Both the position numbers and the translations under genes were made by a program. Shown piece by piece: positions 52,652 to 61,445 of a stretch of DNA of 64,000 nucleotides. How positions within the stretch are numbered: position 1 is the stretch's first letter; the number at the start of each line of letters is the position of its first letter. Location: positions 62,001 to 126,000 of the forward strand of contig NZ_PGFV01000008.1 in NCBI RefSeq assembly GCF_021023135.1, read 5' to 3'. Source of the stretch: Brevibacterium sp. CCUG 69071. Lineage in GTDB: Bacteria; Actinomycetota; Actinomycetes; Actinomycetales; Brevibacteriaceae. The notes beneath the pieces are model-generated. The model searched no databases, was not told where the DNA came from, and saw only the letters and a list, made by a program, of their open reading frames with translations.

Positions 52652-53131
52652 ATGAAGATATCTGAGCTCAGACGTCAAGTGCCGATGTGGCCAGCGCAGA
52701 TCCTCGACACACTCGCTGACGAACGGACCTGGGTCCAGGACGGAGGGAGCATGTTCCTGCAGTCGGACCGAACCGAAGGGCTCCGGCTGACTGCTTCGAT
52801 ACCGATCTCGCACGACCAGATTCCCACTGCGGCTCAGCGATTCCTCGGAGCGGAGGCCAAGGTCGTCCAGCACATCAGCTCAGACCCTGTCGCCGATGAT
52901 GCCACGGAATCGAATCTGCGGATCACGGCGGAGATTCCTGGTGCTCCCATCGACGTGCAGGTTGATACCTCTTTGCTCCGCGCGCCAGACGATGTCACCG
53001 CTCTCCACGCCCGAATCACGATCGAATGTCCCCTCCCCCTCGTCGGACCTATGATCGAATCGAGTGCTCAGCCGTATATCGAATCGATGATCTCTCAAGG
53101 CTTCGACAAGTTGTCCGACCCGGAGGTTTAG
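52652..53131 (+). CDS. DUF2505-like protein
   Basis: 159 aa from ATG 52652, which follows a CATAAT-type -10 by about 10 bp and lacks a Shine-Dalgarno, so it may be leaderless. The C-terminal part (ARITIECPLPLVGPMIESSAQPYIESMISQGFDKL) matches the end of DUF2505 proteins (START/SRPBCC-like, actinobacterial), where IPLVGGKIE is typical. The function is unknown. It has no operon partner. Confidence 0.6.
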   Translation: MKISELRRQVPMWPAQILDTLADERTWVQDGGSMFLQSDRTEGLRLTASIPISHDQIPTAAQRFLGAEAKVVQHISSDPVADDATESNLRITAEIPGAPIDVQVDTSLLRAPDDVTALHARITIECPLPLVGPMIESSAQPYIESMISQGFDKLSDPEV

Positions 53132-53143
53132 ATCGTGATCACC

Positions 53144-53181
53144 TAGGCGAACAATCTCACTTATTCGTCGTTTAGGCGAAC
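53144..53181 (+). repeat. direct repeat TAGGCGAAC x2
   Basis: TAGGCGAAC occurs at 53144-53152 and 53173-53181, 29 bp apart, with a related CCTAGCTGAA at about 53192. It lies in the 277-bp gap after the DUF2505 gene. The meaning is unknown; it could be a pair of binding sites. Confidence 0.4.
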
Positions 53182-53408
53182 GTTGCGCTGACCTAGCTGA
53201 AGAGCACCGTTGCTGATGCCGAGCGGAACCGCCGGGCGCAGCCGTACTCAAGAATCTTTCGGCCCCTGCCGATCGGAGTCACCGGTGTCCGAAGCCGGGC
53301 GGCGTGTCCTGCTCAGGTGCTCCCTGGTATCCGAACGCCGCGTATGGGCGCGGGCCACAACTGTGCGAACCGGAGCAAAAGGCGCCGCGCGGGGCTGGCA
53401 ACGCGCCA

Positions 53409-53969
53409 TCATCGGTCAAATTTCACATCCGTCACCGCGTGCTCATCCCCGTGGGAAGCCTTGTCACTGTTGACGAGAATCATCATGTGCTCGTGGGTCT
53501 CAGTATTCGTGTAGTCAACCTCAATCGAGCCAGCCGCGCCGCTGGTGCCACTGCGATCCCAGTGCGAGGCGGCTGAGTCTCCGTGCTCGTCCAGGGCCGA
53601 GGCGGCTCTGTCCGTTCCCATCCTCTGCACTCCTATGTCGGACGTTTCACCAAACGCACGCACGAAGGCATCCGCATAGGACACCGCATCGGTCGGAAGT
53701 CCCTGAGATGGATGGCCGCTGGCTGTAGACGCAGGCGAAGTCGTCCGAGGCTGTTCGGTTTCCGCAGTCGGCGGCGATTGCGAATTCTCGCTCGCCGCTG
53801 GTTCCTCGTGACTCGTGGACTGCCCAGGAGCAGCAGTCGAGCTGACCGATGTCCCAGAAGGCTGAGGGTCGGCGTCTTGCACGTTCTCACTCGAGCAACC
53901 TGCGGCCCCGAATGCCGTTGCTGCTGAGACGGCGATGACCGCCGAGACGTTGCGGATAATGTATGTCAA
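53409..53969 (-). CDS. putative lipoprotein
   Basis: 186 aa from TTG 53969, preceded by AGGGAGG 4 nt upstream; a longer frame begins at 54017. Signal peptide with lipobox FGAAGC (Cys at about 25). A low-complexity Ser/Thr/Pro/Glu linker follows (to about 85), then a small C-terminal domain: PTDAVSYADAFVRAFGETSDIGVQRM, ALDEHGDSAASHWDRSG, EVDYTNTETHEHMMILVN. No family is recognised. The layout is that of a secreted binding or sensor lipoprotein. It is monocistronic. Confidence 0.65.
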   Translation of the reverse strand: MTYIIRNVSAVIAVSAATAFGAAGCSSENVQDADPQPSGTSVSSTAAPGQSTSHEEPAASENSQSPPTAETEQPRTTSPASTASGHPSQGLPTDAVSYADAFVRAFGETSDIGVQRMGTDRAASALDEHGDSAASHWDRSGTSGAAGSIEVDYTNTETHEHMMILVNSDKASHGDEHAVTDVKFDR

Positions 53970-54659
53970 TGTGCCTCCCTCTGATAAACAACACCGTAGA
54001 TTGTTGTCCGCACACATTGGACTATCCTGAGTGCGAACCGGGAAACGTTGCCTCGTTCAGTAACGGAATCGTCGCAATCGCACGAAGGGAAGCTTTTCGG
54101 TCCCGGCACGCGAAGACCTCGACCTGCGCAGCATGACGGTCAGACGAGGCGTACACGAGATGTCAGATGATCGGTTTCCTTATTTGTTACTTAGCAGACG
54201 GAACCCAAGGTGGTCGTTCGCCGAATCGTTATGTTCCGATTCATGCTTCCTTGCCAAGGCATGTCGGAGAGCAGGTGTGCACGATTTCGCTCAACAGCAC
54301 GCCACCGGCGTGCCCGAGGGCGCAACTGGTCGCGGTAGCGACGCGGAGACGGGGATCGCTGTCGTTTCGCAATCGGAGCTGGCCGGCTCAGCCGAATGAA
54401 GTGAGCAAGCGCGAACATCCCGCCGATTCGATCGAGGAGTGCGGAGATCTCAGCAGCTACTCGAAAGTCGCCCCTGAGCACTCCGCACGGGCCGAATTCA
54501 CGCCACCATGGCCTCGCCGGGGTCGGCGAGCCTTCGACTCAGATGCGACACCTCCCCGCACTGTCGGGAGCCACCCGCTATCGCAGCACAAGCATGCTGA
54601 TGGAGCAGGATAGGCAAGGATCAGGCGGAACTTCCAGGCCCGCCCGCGCGTTAACCGGC
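53970..54659. other. 690-bp gene-poor region
   Basis: No convincing gene is visible. Open frames at 54167-54613 (+) and 54191-54481 (-) lack ribosome sites and family features. The right end borders the truncated ISL3 element. Confidence 0.4.
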
Positions 54660-55376
54660 TCATCCGAATCGAGGGTGTACTCGCGGTCTAAATCCTCCGG
54701 TCTCGAGCAGGCATCGGGCGATGTAATTGGTGAGGGTGCGGAACCCGAGCGCAGAGCCGCGGAGGTGCTCGAGCCGTCCGTTGATCGCCTCCGTAGGTCC
54801 GTTGCTGGTGCCAGGATTGTCGAAGTAGGCCAGGATGTCGTCGGCGCGCTTCTTCAGCGTCCGGCCCAGCGCGATGACCTCGATGAGTGCGGTTGGGACG
54901 CCGTCGCTGAGCGACTCGATCAGTTTGGTCATGAGGTCGCAGCCGTGGCGTCGGTCCTCGTGTCGGTAGGCGGCGATCATCCGCTGATAGATACCCCAGG
55001 TCACCTCGACCTGCACGTGCTCATCGCTGGCGAAGAGCGCCCGTAGGCGACTGGCCTGCTTGCCGGTGAGCAGGCCGGCACCGGTATGTAGGGTCCGCCG
55101 AGCGGAGTAGAGCGGGTCGCCCTTATGGGCGCGGTAACCGTGGATGGCCTGCTGGACTCTGCGTCGGCACTGGTCGAGCGCGTCACCGGCCAGGCGCACT
55201 ACGTGGAAGGGATCCATCACTGCGACCGCGCCGGGCATTTCCTCGGTGGTGGCGGTCTTGAAGCCGCTGAACCCGTCCATCGCGACGACCTCCACGCCGT
55301 CGCGCCATGCCTCATGGCGGGTGGCGAGCCAGGTCTTGAACACCTGCTTCGAGCGGCCCTCGACCATGTCGAGCAA
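54660..55376 (-). pseudogene. ISL3-family transposase, N-terminus missing
   Basis: About 238 residues match the C-terminal DDE part of ISL3 transposases: ARLLDMVEGRSKQVFKTWLATR, VVAMDGFSGFKTA, AVMDPFHVVRLAGDALDQCRRRVQQ, DPLYSARRTLHTG, and SNGPTEAINGRLEHLRGSALGFRTLTNYIARCLL. The catalytic Asp of MDGF and DPFH and the Glu of TEAINGR are present. The usual N-terminal zinc finger and helix-turn-helix (about 150-190 aa) are absent. Homology fades just beyond 55376, so it is a truncated, probably inactive copy. Confidence 0.88.
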
Positions 55377-55967
55377 CCGTGCCGGTCCATTTCCATCACG
55401 GAGGGACTGAAAGGGAAGGTGGTCACAGCCTCTGTCGTGGTTACGCCAGCACCCGCCTCCCGACAGACCGCGAAGGCACTGATAATCCCCTCACCCAACA
55501 TGCGGGAGACCACTATCGCCTTGAAATACCGCTACTCACCAACCGCAGAACCTGGATCCGCTACACCCTCATCTGGGAAGAGCCCGTTAACCCAGCAGAC
55601 GCCGCCGTCGCTTCTGCTGTCGCTCGAAGGCGAATCGTTCGCCACGGAGACGACGGCCACGCGTCACCACTTCCGGCGCGTAACTGTAGGCCGCATCCGA
55701 GTCAGCGAGCCCCTCGAGCACACCGGAGTAGCGTTCGATCGGCAAGCCGATTTGTTCTCACAAGAATTCGCGATCGCTGTGCGAAGGTGAAGTCTTCTCG
55801 AGATCGAGGATCAGCCGATCGTGGGCCGAGAGCTCGTTGACGCTGCCGGGAACCACGACTCCGAGTCTTCCACAGCGAAGCGACTGCTTCGAACTCGAGA
55901 GGGAATTCCACAGGTAGGAGTACACTGCGAGGAGTCCCTCAGATACCTCATCAAGTGAAGAGCTCAT
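55377..55967. other. 590-bp gene-poor region beside the ISL3 remnant
   Basis: Only overlapping open frames without family features are seen. The first about 25 bp continue ISL3 homology in frame with the fragment. A further gene remnant is possible, but none was identified. Confidence 0.4.
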
Positions 55968-56939
55968 ATGCGAGTGCTTGTCATCGGGGCAACAGGTTAT
56001 GTCGCCTCCCGTCTCATCCCAACCCTGCTCCGATGTGGGCATCACGTCACTGCTGGGGCTAGGGCACTCGAAAGGCTCGATCGTTTCTACTGGTCAGACT
56101 CGGTCGACCGAGTCGAGGTCAATGTCCTCGACCAAACCTCGATCAGTGATGCCATCGATCCGACAATCGAGACCGTCGTCTACCTCGTCCACGGGATGGA
56201 TCGCGAGGATTTCCGAGCAGTCGACCGGAAGGCCGCGGAGAACCTAGTCGCCGTGCTTGACACGACCAACGTTCAGCGCCTTGTCTACCTCTCCGGAATC
56301 GTGCCAGATATTGACCGTGAGGATCTCTCGGAGCATCTGCTTTCGCGTCTTGAAGTCGAAGAAACTCTCGCGCAAGCCACGCAAACTGTGATCACCCTCA
56401 GGGCAGCAATGATCATCGGAGCTGGATCAGCAAGCTTCGAACTCATGGCCAGACTCACCCGTCGGCTTCCCATCACAGTCGTTCCATACTGGATGCGACA
56501 TGACGTTGAACCCATTTCCATCGAGGACCTGACGCTGGCAGTCGAGGCAGCGATGACTGCAGCCGTCTCCTCAGGCCATTACGATGTCGGCGGTGGTCAT
56601 CGTATCGCGTATGCCGACCTGCTGGAACTGTTCGCAGAAGTTGCCGGAATCTATCGGGATCAGCTTCACTTGCCCTTTCTTTCTCAAAGCATGGTCGCTA
56701 AGATTGCTGCACGCATCACGAGTGTGAACACGTCGACCGCGCAATCACTCATGGAAAGTCTGAGGGAAGACATGGTCGCCGCTGACGCACGGTGGATCAG
56801 TGACCTCGCAGCCGACCGCAGCGGCTCTGAACTCACCAGTGTGCGTGAGGCGATCCAGCGATCATTGACGAATCCCGATACTGCTGTGGCCCCCTCCCAC
56901 CGTGATCCACTCGGACGTCTCCCCGGTGATAGACATTGA
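55968..56939 (+). CDS. NAD(P)-binding atypical SDR (NmrA/YbjT-like)
   Basis: 323 aa from ATG 55968. It begins with the Rossmann motif MRVLVIGATGYVASRLIPTLL, then VVYLVHGMDREDFRAVDRKAAENLVAVLDTTNVQRLVYLSGI and ITLRAAMIIGAGSASFELMARL, as in YbjT/NmrA-type proteins. The second half (residues about 190-300) handles substrate. It lacks the DUF2867 domain that often follows in longer homologues. The function is unknown, possibly redox sensing or quinone reduction. It stands alone. Confidence 0.82.
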   Translation: MRVLVIGATGYVASRLIPTLLRCGHHVTAGARALERLDRFYWSDSVDRVEVNVLDQTSISDAIDPTIETVVYLVHGMDREDFRAVDRKAAENLVAVLDTTNVQRLVYLSGIVPDIDREDLSEHLLSRLEVEETLAQATQTVITLRAAMIIGAGSASFELMARLTRRLPITVVPYWMRHDVEPISIEDLTLAVEAAMTAAVSSGHYDVGGGHRIAYADLLELFAEVAGIYRDQLHLPFLSQSMVAKIAARITSVNTSTAQSLMESLREDMVAADARWISDLAADRSGSELTSVREAIQRSLTNPDTAVAPSHRDPLGRLPGDRH

Positions 56940-57172
56940 CAGTCAGCCCGGTCGACTACGACGATGCCGACATGGCCGCCTTTTCGACTCTTGGGCATCG
57001 AGCCCGAGACCGTTGCTTCGGTCGTCGAGACCGACACGTCACCCGTTGCTGAGGCGGCCGCCGACTGTCACGGCCTGCATTCAGACGAACCGACATCGCA
57101 CAGACCTGCCGGCGAAGCATATCCTAGGACTGATCCGATCGCCGGGCACAGACTACGAAAGAGTCGACGCAC

Positions 57173-57976
57173 ATGCAGACTTCAACTCTGATCGTCGGGT
57201 GCGGGAGAGTGGGATGCCGGCTGGGGCTGCGCCTGATCGACAACCGGGAGTCGGTCGTCGCCGTGCGCAGAGAACCGTCCTCGCTTCCGGCCGCTTTCGT
57301 TCGCCTCGGCGCCGACCTCGAGGATCCGCTGACTCTCGAGCTTCCGCGGGTCGATCGGCTCGTCATCACTCTGCCGCCTTCAGCGATTCCCGGTGGCTAC
57401 CGAACTGTTCTCAACAACCTCGTCGACGCCTTGCCGGGCACACCCGAACGGACGGTTTTCGTCTCTTCGACCCGGGTGTTCGAAGGATGGGGCCCGGATC
57501 ACCACGTGACCGAGGATACCGAGCCTCGTCCAGTCACCGAGAGAGCGGGAGCACTCCTCGATGGCGAGCACTGTGCGCGGGAGGACTTCGATGCGATCAT
57601 CGTTCGCCCGGCGGGCATCTATGGGCCGGGGCGAGATCGATTGATCGACTCGGTCAGGAACGGCCGCCCGGTGGACCGATCACGTCTGACGAACCGCATC
57701 CACGAGGTCGATCTCGTCCGAGCGCTTGAGGCGCTGCTGTTCTCACCGGACCCGCCGCGTCTGCTCCATGCCGTCGATGGTCACCCCACATGGCAGGGAG
57801 CAGTCGTCGATCACATCGCGCGCCGCCTCGGCGTCGATCCTCCCGAAGGTTCAGGTACCAGCGAACCGAGCGGGCGTTTCCTCGATGGCAGCCTGCTGCA
57901 GAAGTTCCTTGGCTCGATGCAGTACCCCGACTACGCCAGCGGCTACGACGCAGTGATCTGCAGTGAGAATCACTGA
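57173..57976 (+). CDS. NAD-dependent epimerase/dehydratase-like protein (YeeZ type)
   Basis: 267 aa. N-terminal TLIVGCGRVGCRLGLRLIDNRESVVAVRR is a Rossmann motif of the compact GxGxxG type used by YeeZ-like atypical SDRs. Further blocks are TVFVSSTRVFEGWGPDHHVTEDTEPRP and FDAIIVRPAGIYGPGRDRLID, then IHEVDLVRALEALL. The active-site YxxxK seems missing, as in other members. Role unknown. ATG 57173 has only weak ribosome-site support. It is convergent with the truncated TPP-enzyme remnant 15 bp away. Confidence 0.82.
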   Translation: MQTSTLIVGCGRVGCRLGLRLIDNRESVVAVRREPSSLPAAFVRLGADLEDPLTLELPRVDRLVITLPPSAIPGGYRTVLNNLVDALPGTPERTVFVSSTRVFEGWGPDHHVTEDTEPRPVTERAGALLDGEHCAREDFDAIIVRPAGIYGPGRDRLIDSVRNGRPVDRSRLTNRIHEVDLVRALEALLFSPDPPRLLHAVDGHPTWQGAVVDHIARRLGVDPPEGSGTSEPSGRFLDGSLLQKFLGSMQYPDYASGYDAVICSENH

Positions 57977-57991
57977 TCGCTCACCGCTCGA

Positions 57992-58520
57992 TCACACCAG
58001 AACTTCGATCAGCTGCGGCCCCGGGTCGGCCAGAGCTGTACGGAAGGCTCGGTCGAGGTCCTCGGTCGTCTCGACTTGTGCAGCCGGAACACCCAGGCCC
58101 TGGGACAGCGACACCCAGTCGATGTGCGGATTGTCGAGATCGAGACGGGACTGTGCTTTCAGACCGAAGTCGGGAACACCGACGTCGGCCATTTCGCTGC
58201 GGAGGATCTGGTATTTGCGATTCGAGAAGATCAGGACGACGATATCGAGCTGTTCCCGAGCGTAGGTCCACAGCGATTGCGGCATATACATTCCGGAACC
58301 GTCCGATTCGAGGACGATGACCTTGCGGTCGGGGCTCGAAATCGCCGCCCCGGCACCGGCTGGCCGTGCCCAACCGATCGACCCTCCAGTGCCGCCGAGG
58401 TAGTCGTGCGGGTATGACTGCGCAGTCTGAGGGTAGAATTCCCCACCCGTGGTGATCGATTCGTCGAGGACGATCGAGTCCCCAGTTGGGTCCCTATCCG
58501 CGCGGGAAATCTCGCTTCTC
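57992..58520 (-). pseudogene. C-terminal remnant of a TPP-dependent enzyme (acetolactate synthase-like)
   Basis: Homology to the TPP-binding C-terminal domain starts at about DSIVLDESITTGGEFYPQTA and runs through LGGTGGSIGWARPAGAGAAI, ESDGSGMYMPQSLWTYAREQLDIVVLIFSNRKYQIL and ending ...GPQLIEVLV. The first about 330 residues of such enzymes (pyrimidine and central domains) are missing, and the TPP motif reads SDG instead of GDG. An open frame continues to 58597 with unrelated sequence. It is a 5'-truncated relic. Confidence 0.82.
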
Positions 58521-58743
58521 TTCGTGCTCGAATCTAGGCATTCAACAGTCCAGATCTCTCGTGACTCGGGAAGGGTCGAAGGTAGAGTGAAGAACAAGCT
58601 CTCCGGCTGCGCAGACGGCTCGGCGGGCGCAATCGCACGCAGTTAGTCGCCTGCGCGCGCTGTCACGGCTGCTCCAGGTCAGGGAACTGACCCAGACGTC
58701 GGCACGCGCCAGTCGCCGGAGGGTCGAAGCGAAAGGCTGACGA

Positions 58744-60402
58744 ATGACCCGTGACAAGGACGGTGGTCGCGCCCACCGAGTTTACGAAGCTCTTGCTTCA
58801 GGATCGGGCGGCGTCGCCGCCAAGCAGTGTTTCTATTTCGGTTTTGTTCTTCTCATCAGTGCCCTTCTTGCGATATCAGCTTCACCACTCGTCTCGAGCC
58901 CTCAGTATCTCGTCGGCCTCGGCATCCTGACGCTTGCCACGATCGTCGCCGCCATTTCGCCGTGGCCGAAGATCGACCGCCGATGGGCAGGCCTTCTCCC
59001 GGTAGTCAACATCGGCGTCGCAGGCGCACTGCGAGATGTCTTCCGCGACGATGCCCCAGCAGTGGCCCTCCTTGCGTTCCTGCCTGCGGTCTGGCTTGCG
59101 TTCTTCTTCTTGCAATCCGGCACAGTCATTGCCGCGATTGCTGTGACAGTGTCGCTGTCACTGCCGACTCTGCTGCGAGCATTTCCGCTCATCGACTCGG
59201 TGCTCATCACCCGCTCGATGCTCATTCCCCTCGCTGTCGCCCAAATCTGCTTCATGGTCGCGCTCGCCCGCAGGCGCGCGCTCGACGAACGAAAACGCAC
59301 TCAGCAGGCGCTCCACGACAAAGATGCACTCCTGAGTGAAACGAAGACGCAAGAACAGCTGCTCAAGAACATCATCGACACCGTTGATATCGGGCTCGTT
59401 GTCATCAACTGCAGCGGTGGCATAGTCCTCGAGAACAGCGCCTACAGGGAGCTCGAAAAATTCGCGAGCAGCAGTTCTGCGAAGATCGGCGAATCGACCC
59501 TGATCATGCGCTATCCAAACACGGAAGCCAGAATCCCTGACCATCAACGCCCTCTGCACCGCGCCGCCGACAGAGAGACCTTCAAAAACAATGTCATCGC
59601 CTACGGCGGATCGAACGGCAGAGGACGGAAGATCTCTTCGTCCGCGCGGCAGATCATCGGCCTCGACGGTGAGCGCAGCGGTGCCGTCGTGGTCTTTGCT
59701 GACGTCACGGCGTACTTCGACGCTGCACGCAGGCAGAATCAGTTCGTCGCTGCAGTCTCCCACGAGCTTCGGACCCCACTGACTTCGATCATCGGTTACC
59801 TCGACCTCGTCATCGACGGCGAGGAGCTTTCAGACAACGTCTCTGCCAACCTCGACGTCGTGCTTCGCAATTCAGAACAGCTGCTGAAGATCGTCGAGGA
59901 CCTGTTGGGGACCCAAACAGTCAGAGACAACGGGGTTGATCTCGCGCGGGAGGTGACCGACGTCAGTGAACTCACTCGGCGGGCGTGTGAAACGATGGCT
60001 CCTGCGGCAAATGATAAACAGATCGAGCTCGAACTGCGGATCGATGAGACGCCCTCCATAGCAGTCGACCCCGCTCGTCTGACACAGGCAGTCATCAATC
60101 TCCTCTCGAATGCAATCAAGTACACGTCTGCCCATGGGACCGTATCCGTCACTGTCAGCAGCAATCATGCCGAAGCAGAGATCGCGATCGGTGATACCGG
60201 TATCGGCATGACCGATGAGGAGCAGACCAACCTATTCACCGAGTACTACCGCACTCCGTCAGCGAAGAACCACCACATCCCGGGCCACGGTCTGGGACTG
60301 TCGATCACGCGCCTCATCGTTCTCGCGCACCGGGGCCAGATCAGTGTGCGATCAATTCAGGGTCGCGGTTCGACGTTCACCATTCGGCTTCCGCTGACCT
60401 AA
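58744..60402 (+). CDS. orphan membrane histidine kinase
   Basis: 552 aa. Five or six hydrophobic segments in the first about 180 residues form a membrane sensor without a large outer loop. A coiled-coil linker and PAS-like domain (about 200-325) follow. The kinase core has VAAVSHELRTPLTSIIGYLDLVIDG (H box), LTQAVINLLSNAIKYTSAHGT (N box), IGDTGIGMTDEE and GHGLGLSITRLIVLAHRG. No response regulator lies nearby. A small intergenic gap and no operon partner make its target unknown. Confidence 0.92.
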   Translation: MTRDKDGGRAHRVYEALASGSGGVAAKQCFYFGFVLLISALLAISASPLVSSPQYLVGLGILTLATIVAAISPWPKIDRRWAGLLPVVNIGVAGALRDVFRDDAPAVALLAFLPAVWLAFFFLQSGTVIAAIAVTVSLSLPTLLRAFPLIDSVLITRSMLIPLAVAQICFMVALARRRALDERKRTQQALHDKDALLSETKTQEQLLKNIIDTVDIGLVVINCSGGIVLENSAYRELEKFASSSSAKIGESTLIMRYPNTEARIPDHQRPLHRAADRETFKNNVIAYGGSNGRGRKISSSARQIIGLDGERSGAVVVFADVTAYFDAARRQNQFVAAVSHELRTPLTSIIGYLDLVIDGEELSDNVSANLDVVLRNSEQLLKIVEDLLGTQTVRDNGVDLAREVTDVSELTRRACETMAPAANDKQIELELRIDETPSIAVDPARLTQAVINLLSNAIKYTSAHGTVSVTVSSNHAEAEIAIGDTGIGMTDEEQTNLFTEYYRTPSAKNHHIPGHGLGLSITRLIVLAHRGQISVRSIQGRGSTFTIRLPLT

Positions 60403-60539
60403 CCAACTTTCCCTGCAGAATTTTGGTGCTGCCGTCAGCGCAGAATCGGGCAGCCACCAGGTGTGTGGCGATCGGTCGCCTCGATACTTGTCTATGATTG
60501 AACAGACAGACATCAGCCGGGCACGGGGAGACGCGAACA

Positions 60540-61436
60540 ATGGCCAAGTTGACGAAGATGGCCTCGGCATTAGGATCCATCATGGATCTGGGCAGCGCCC
60601 GCGCTGAGTTCGATCAGCCCGCGCGCGTGGTCTCGGACACCGAGGCGTACCCTCCAGAGGAGATCCGTCCGCCTGGCACCGAGACGCAGTCCATGTTGCT
60701 TCGAATCACCGATTCCATCGGCAGCCAAGGCGATACGTTCGCCGTCATCCACATCCCGGCGACGAAGGATTTCGCCGCGGCGCTCGTCCTCAACCCGTCG
60801 ACCCAGATTGAGTCCGGTCAGACTTTTGCTGCCATCGCCGATGAGGGCGGTTGGCCGGTCGTCGTGGCCATGGTCGAGGAGTTCCTCGGCACCCGCATCG
60901 ATCACGTCGCCGAACTCGAAGCCGCGGCCCTGGGCGCGGTCGTCGATGAACTCGGCGGCCTGCAGGTCTACAGCCGGGCCCCTTTTGAAGCCGCCGGAAC
61001 CCAATTCGCCGAAGGTACGAACACCCTCACCGGGGCCACCTCTGCGATCTTCGCCTCGGCCGATCCGATCGACGACGCCGGACAGACCCGGACCCGCAAT
61101 CAGCGGGCTCTGCTGCGTGCTCTCATCCAGGGGCTCAAGACCGGCGGACTGGCCAAGAATCCGAACAAGGCAGCCGCCGTGCTCGGCGGTTTCGCACTCG
61201 GCATCCGGCATGACGCGAAGCTGACGACGATCGAGCTGGGCAAGATCGCCAACTTTCTGCGCCAGCTCCAGACCGATGACCTCGCGGTCGTCACTGTCCC
61301 GACGAATTCGCGACGCGAAGCCGATGGCACAGTCCTCGTCGACTTCGACCCCGAGGCGCTGCCGGCACTTAAGAACGCCCTGGCCGGCAATGACCTCCCG
61401 GACTTTTTCCGGTACCTGGTGTCGCTCGGGTACTGA
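60540..61436 (+). CDS. LCP (LytR-CpsA-Psr)-like protein without membrane anchor
   Basis: 298 aa from ATG 60540, with GGGGAG upstream. The core is LCP-like: GDTFAVIHIPATKDFAAALVLNP, VVDELGGLQVYSRAPFEAAGTQFAEGTNTLTGATS and DDAGQTRTRNQRALLRALIQGLK, the region with Arg residues that bind the polyprenyl-phosphate. The usual N-terminal membrane helix is absent; the first 60 residues are polar. The RD pair after the beta-strand is also weak. LCP enzymes attach glycopolymers to peptidoglycan, so a soluble form is odd and may be inactive or regulatory. Confidence 0.72.
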   Translation: MAKLTKMASALGSIMDLGSARAEFDQPARVVSDTEAYPPEEIRPPGTETQSMLLRITDSIGSQGDTFAVIHIPATKDFAAALVLNPSTQIESGQTFAAIADEGGWPVVVAMVEEFLGTRIDHVAELEAAALGAVVDELGGLQVYSRAPFEAAGTQFAEGTNTLTGATSAIFASADPIDDAGQTRTRNQRALLRALIQGLKTGGLAKNPNKAAAVLGGFALGIRHDAKLTTIELGKIANFLRQLQTDDLAVVTVPTNSRREADGTVLVDFDPEALPALKNALAGNDLPDFFRYLVSLGY

Positions 61437-61445
61437 CTCAAGCGG

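Noticed and set aside
54167..54613. A 148-codon open frame upstream of the ISL3 remnant
   Set aside because: No ribosome site, no family signature and a shadow frame of similar quality on the other strand.
55125..55790. A plus-strand frame across the ISL3 fragment and the next gap
   Set aside because: Its first part is antisense to the transposase, and the rest has no recognisable features.
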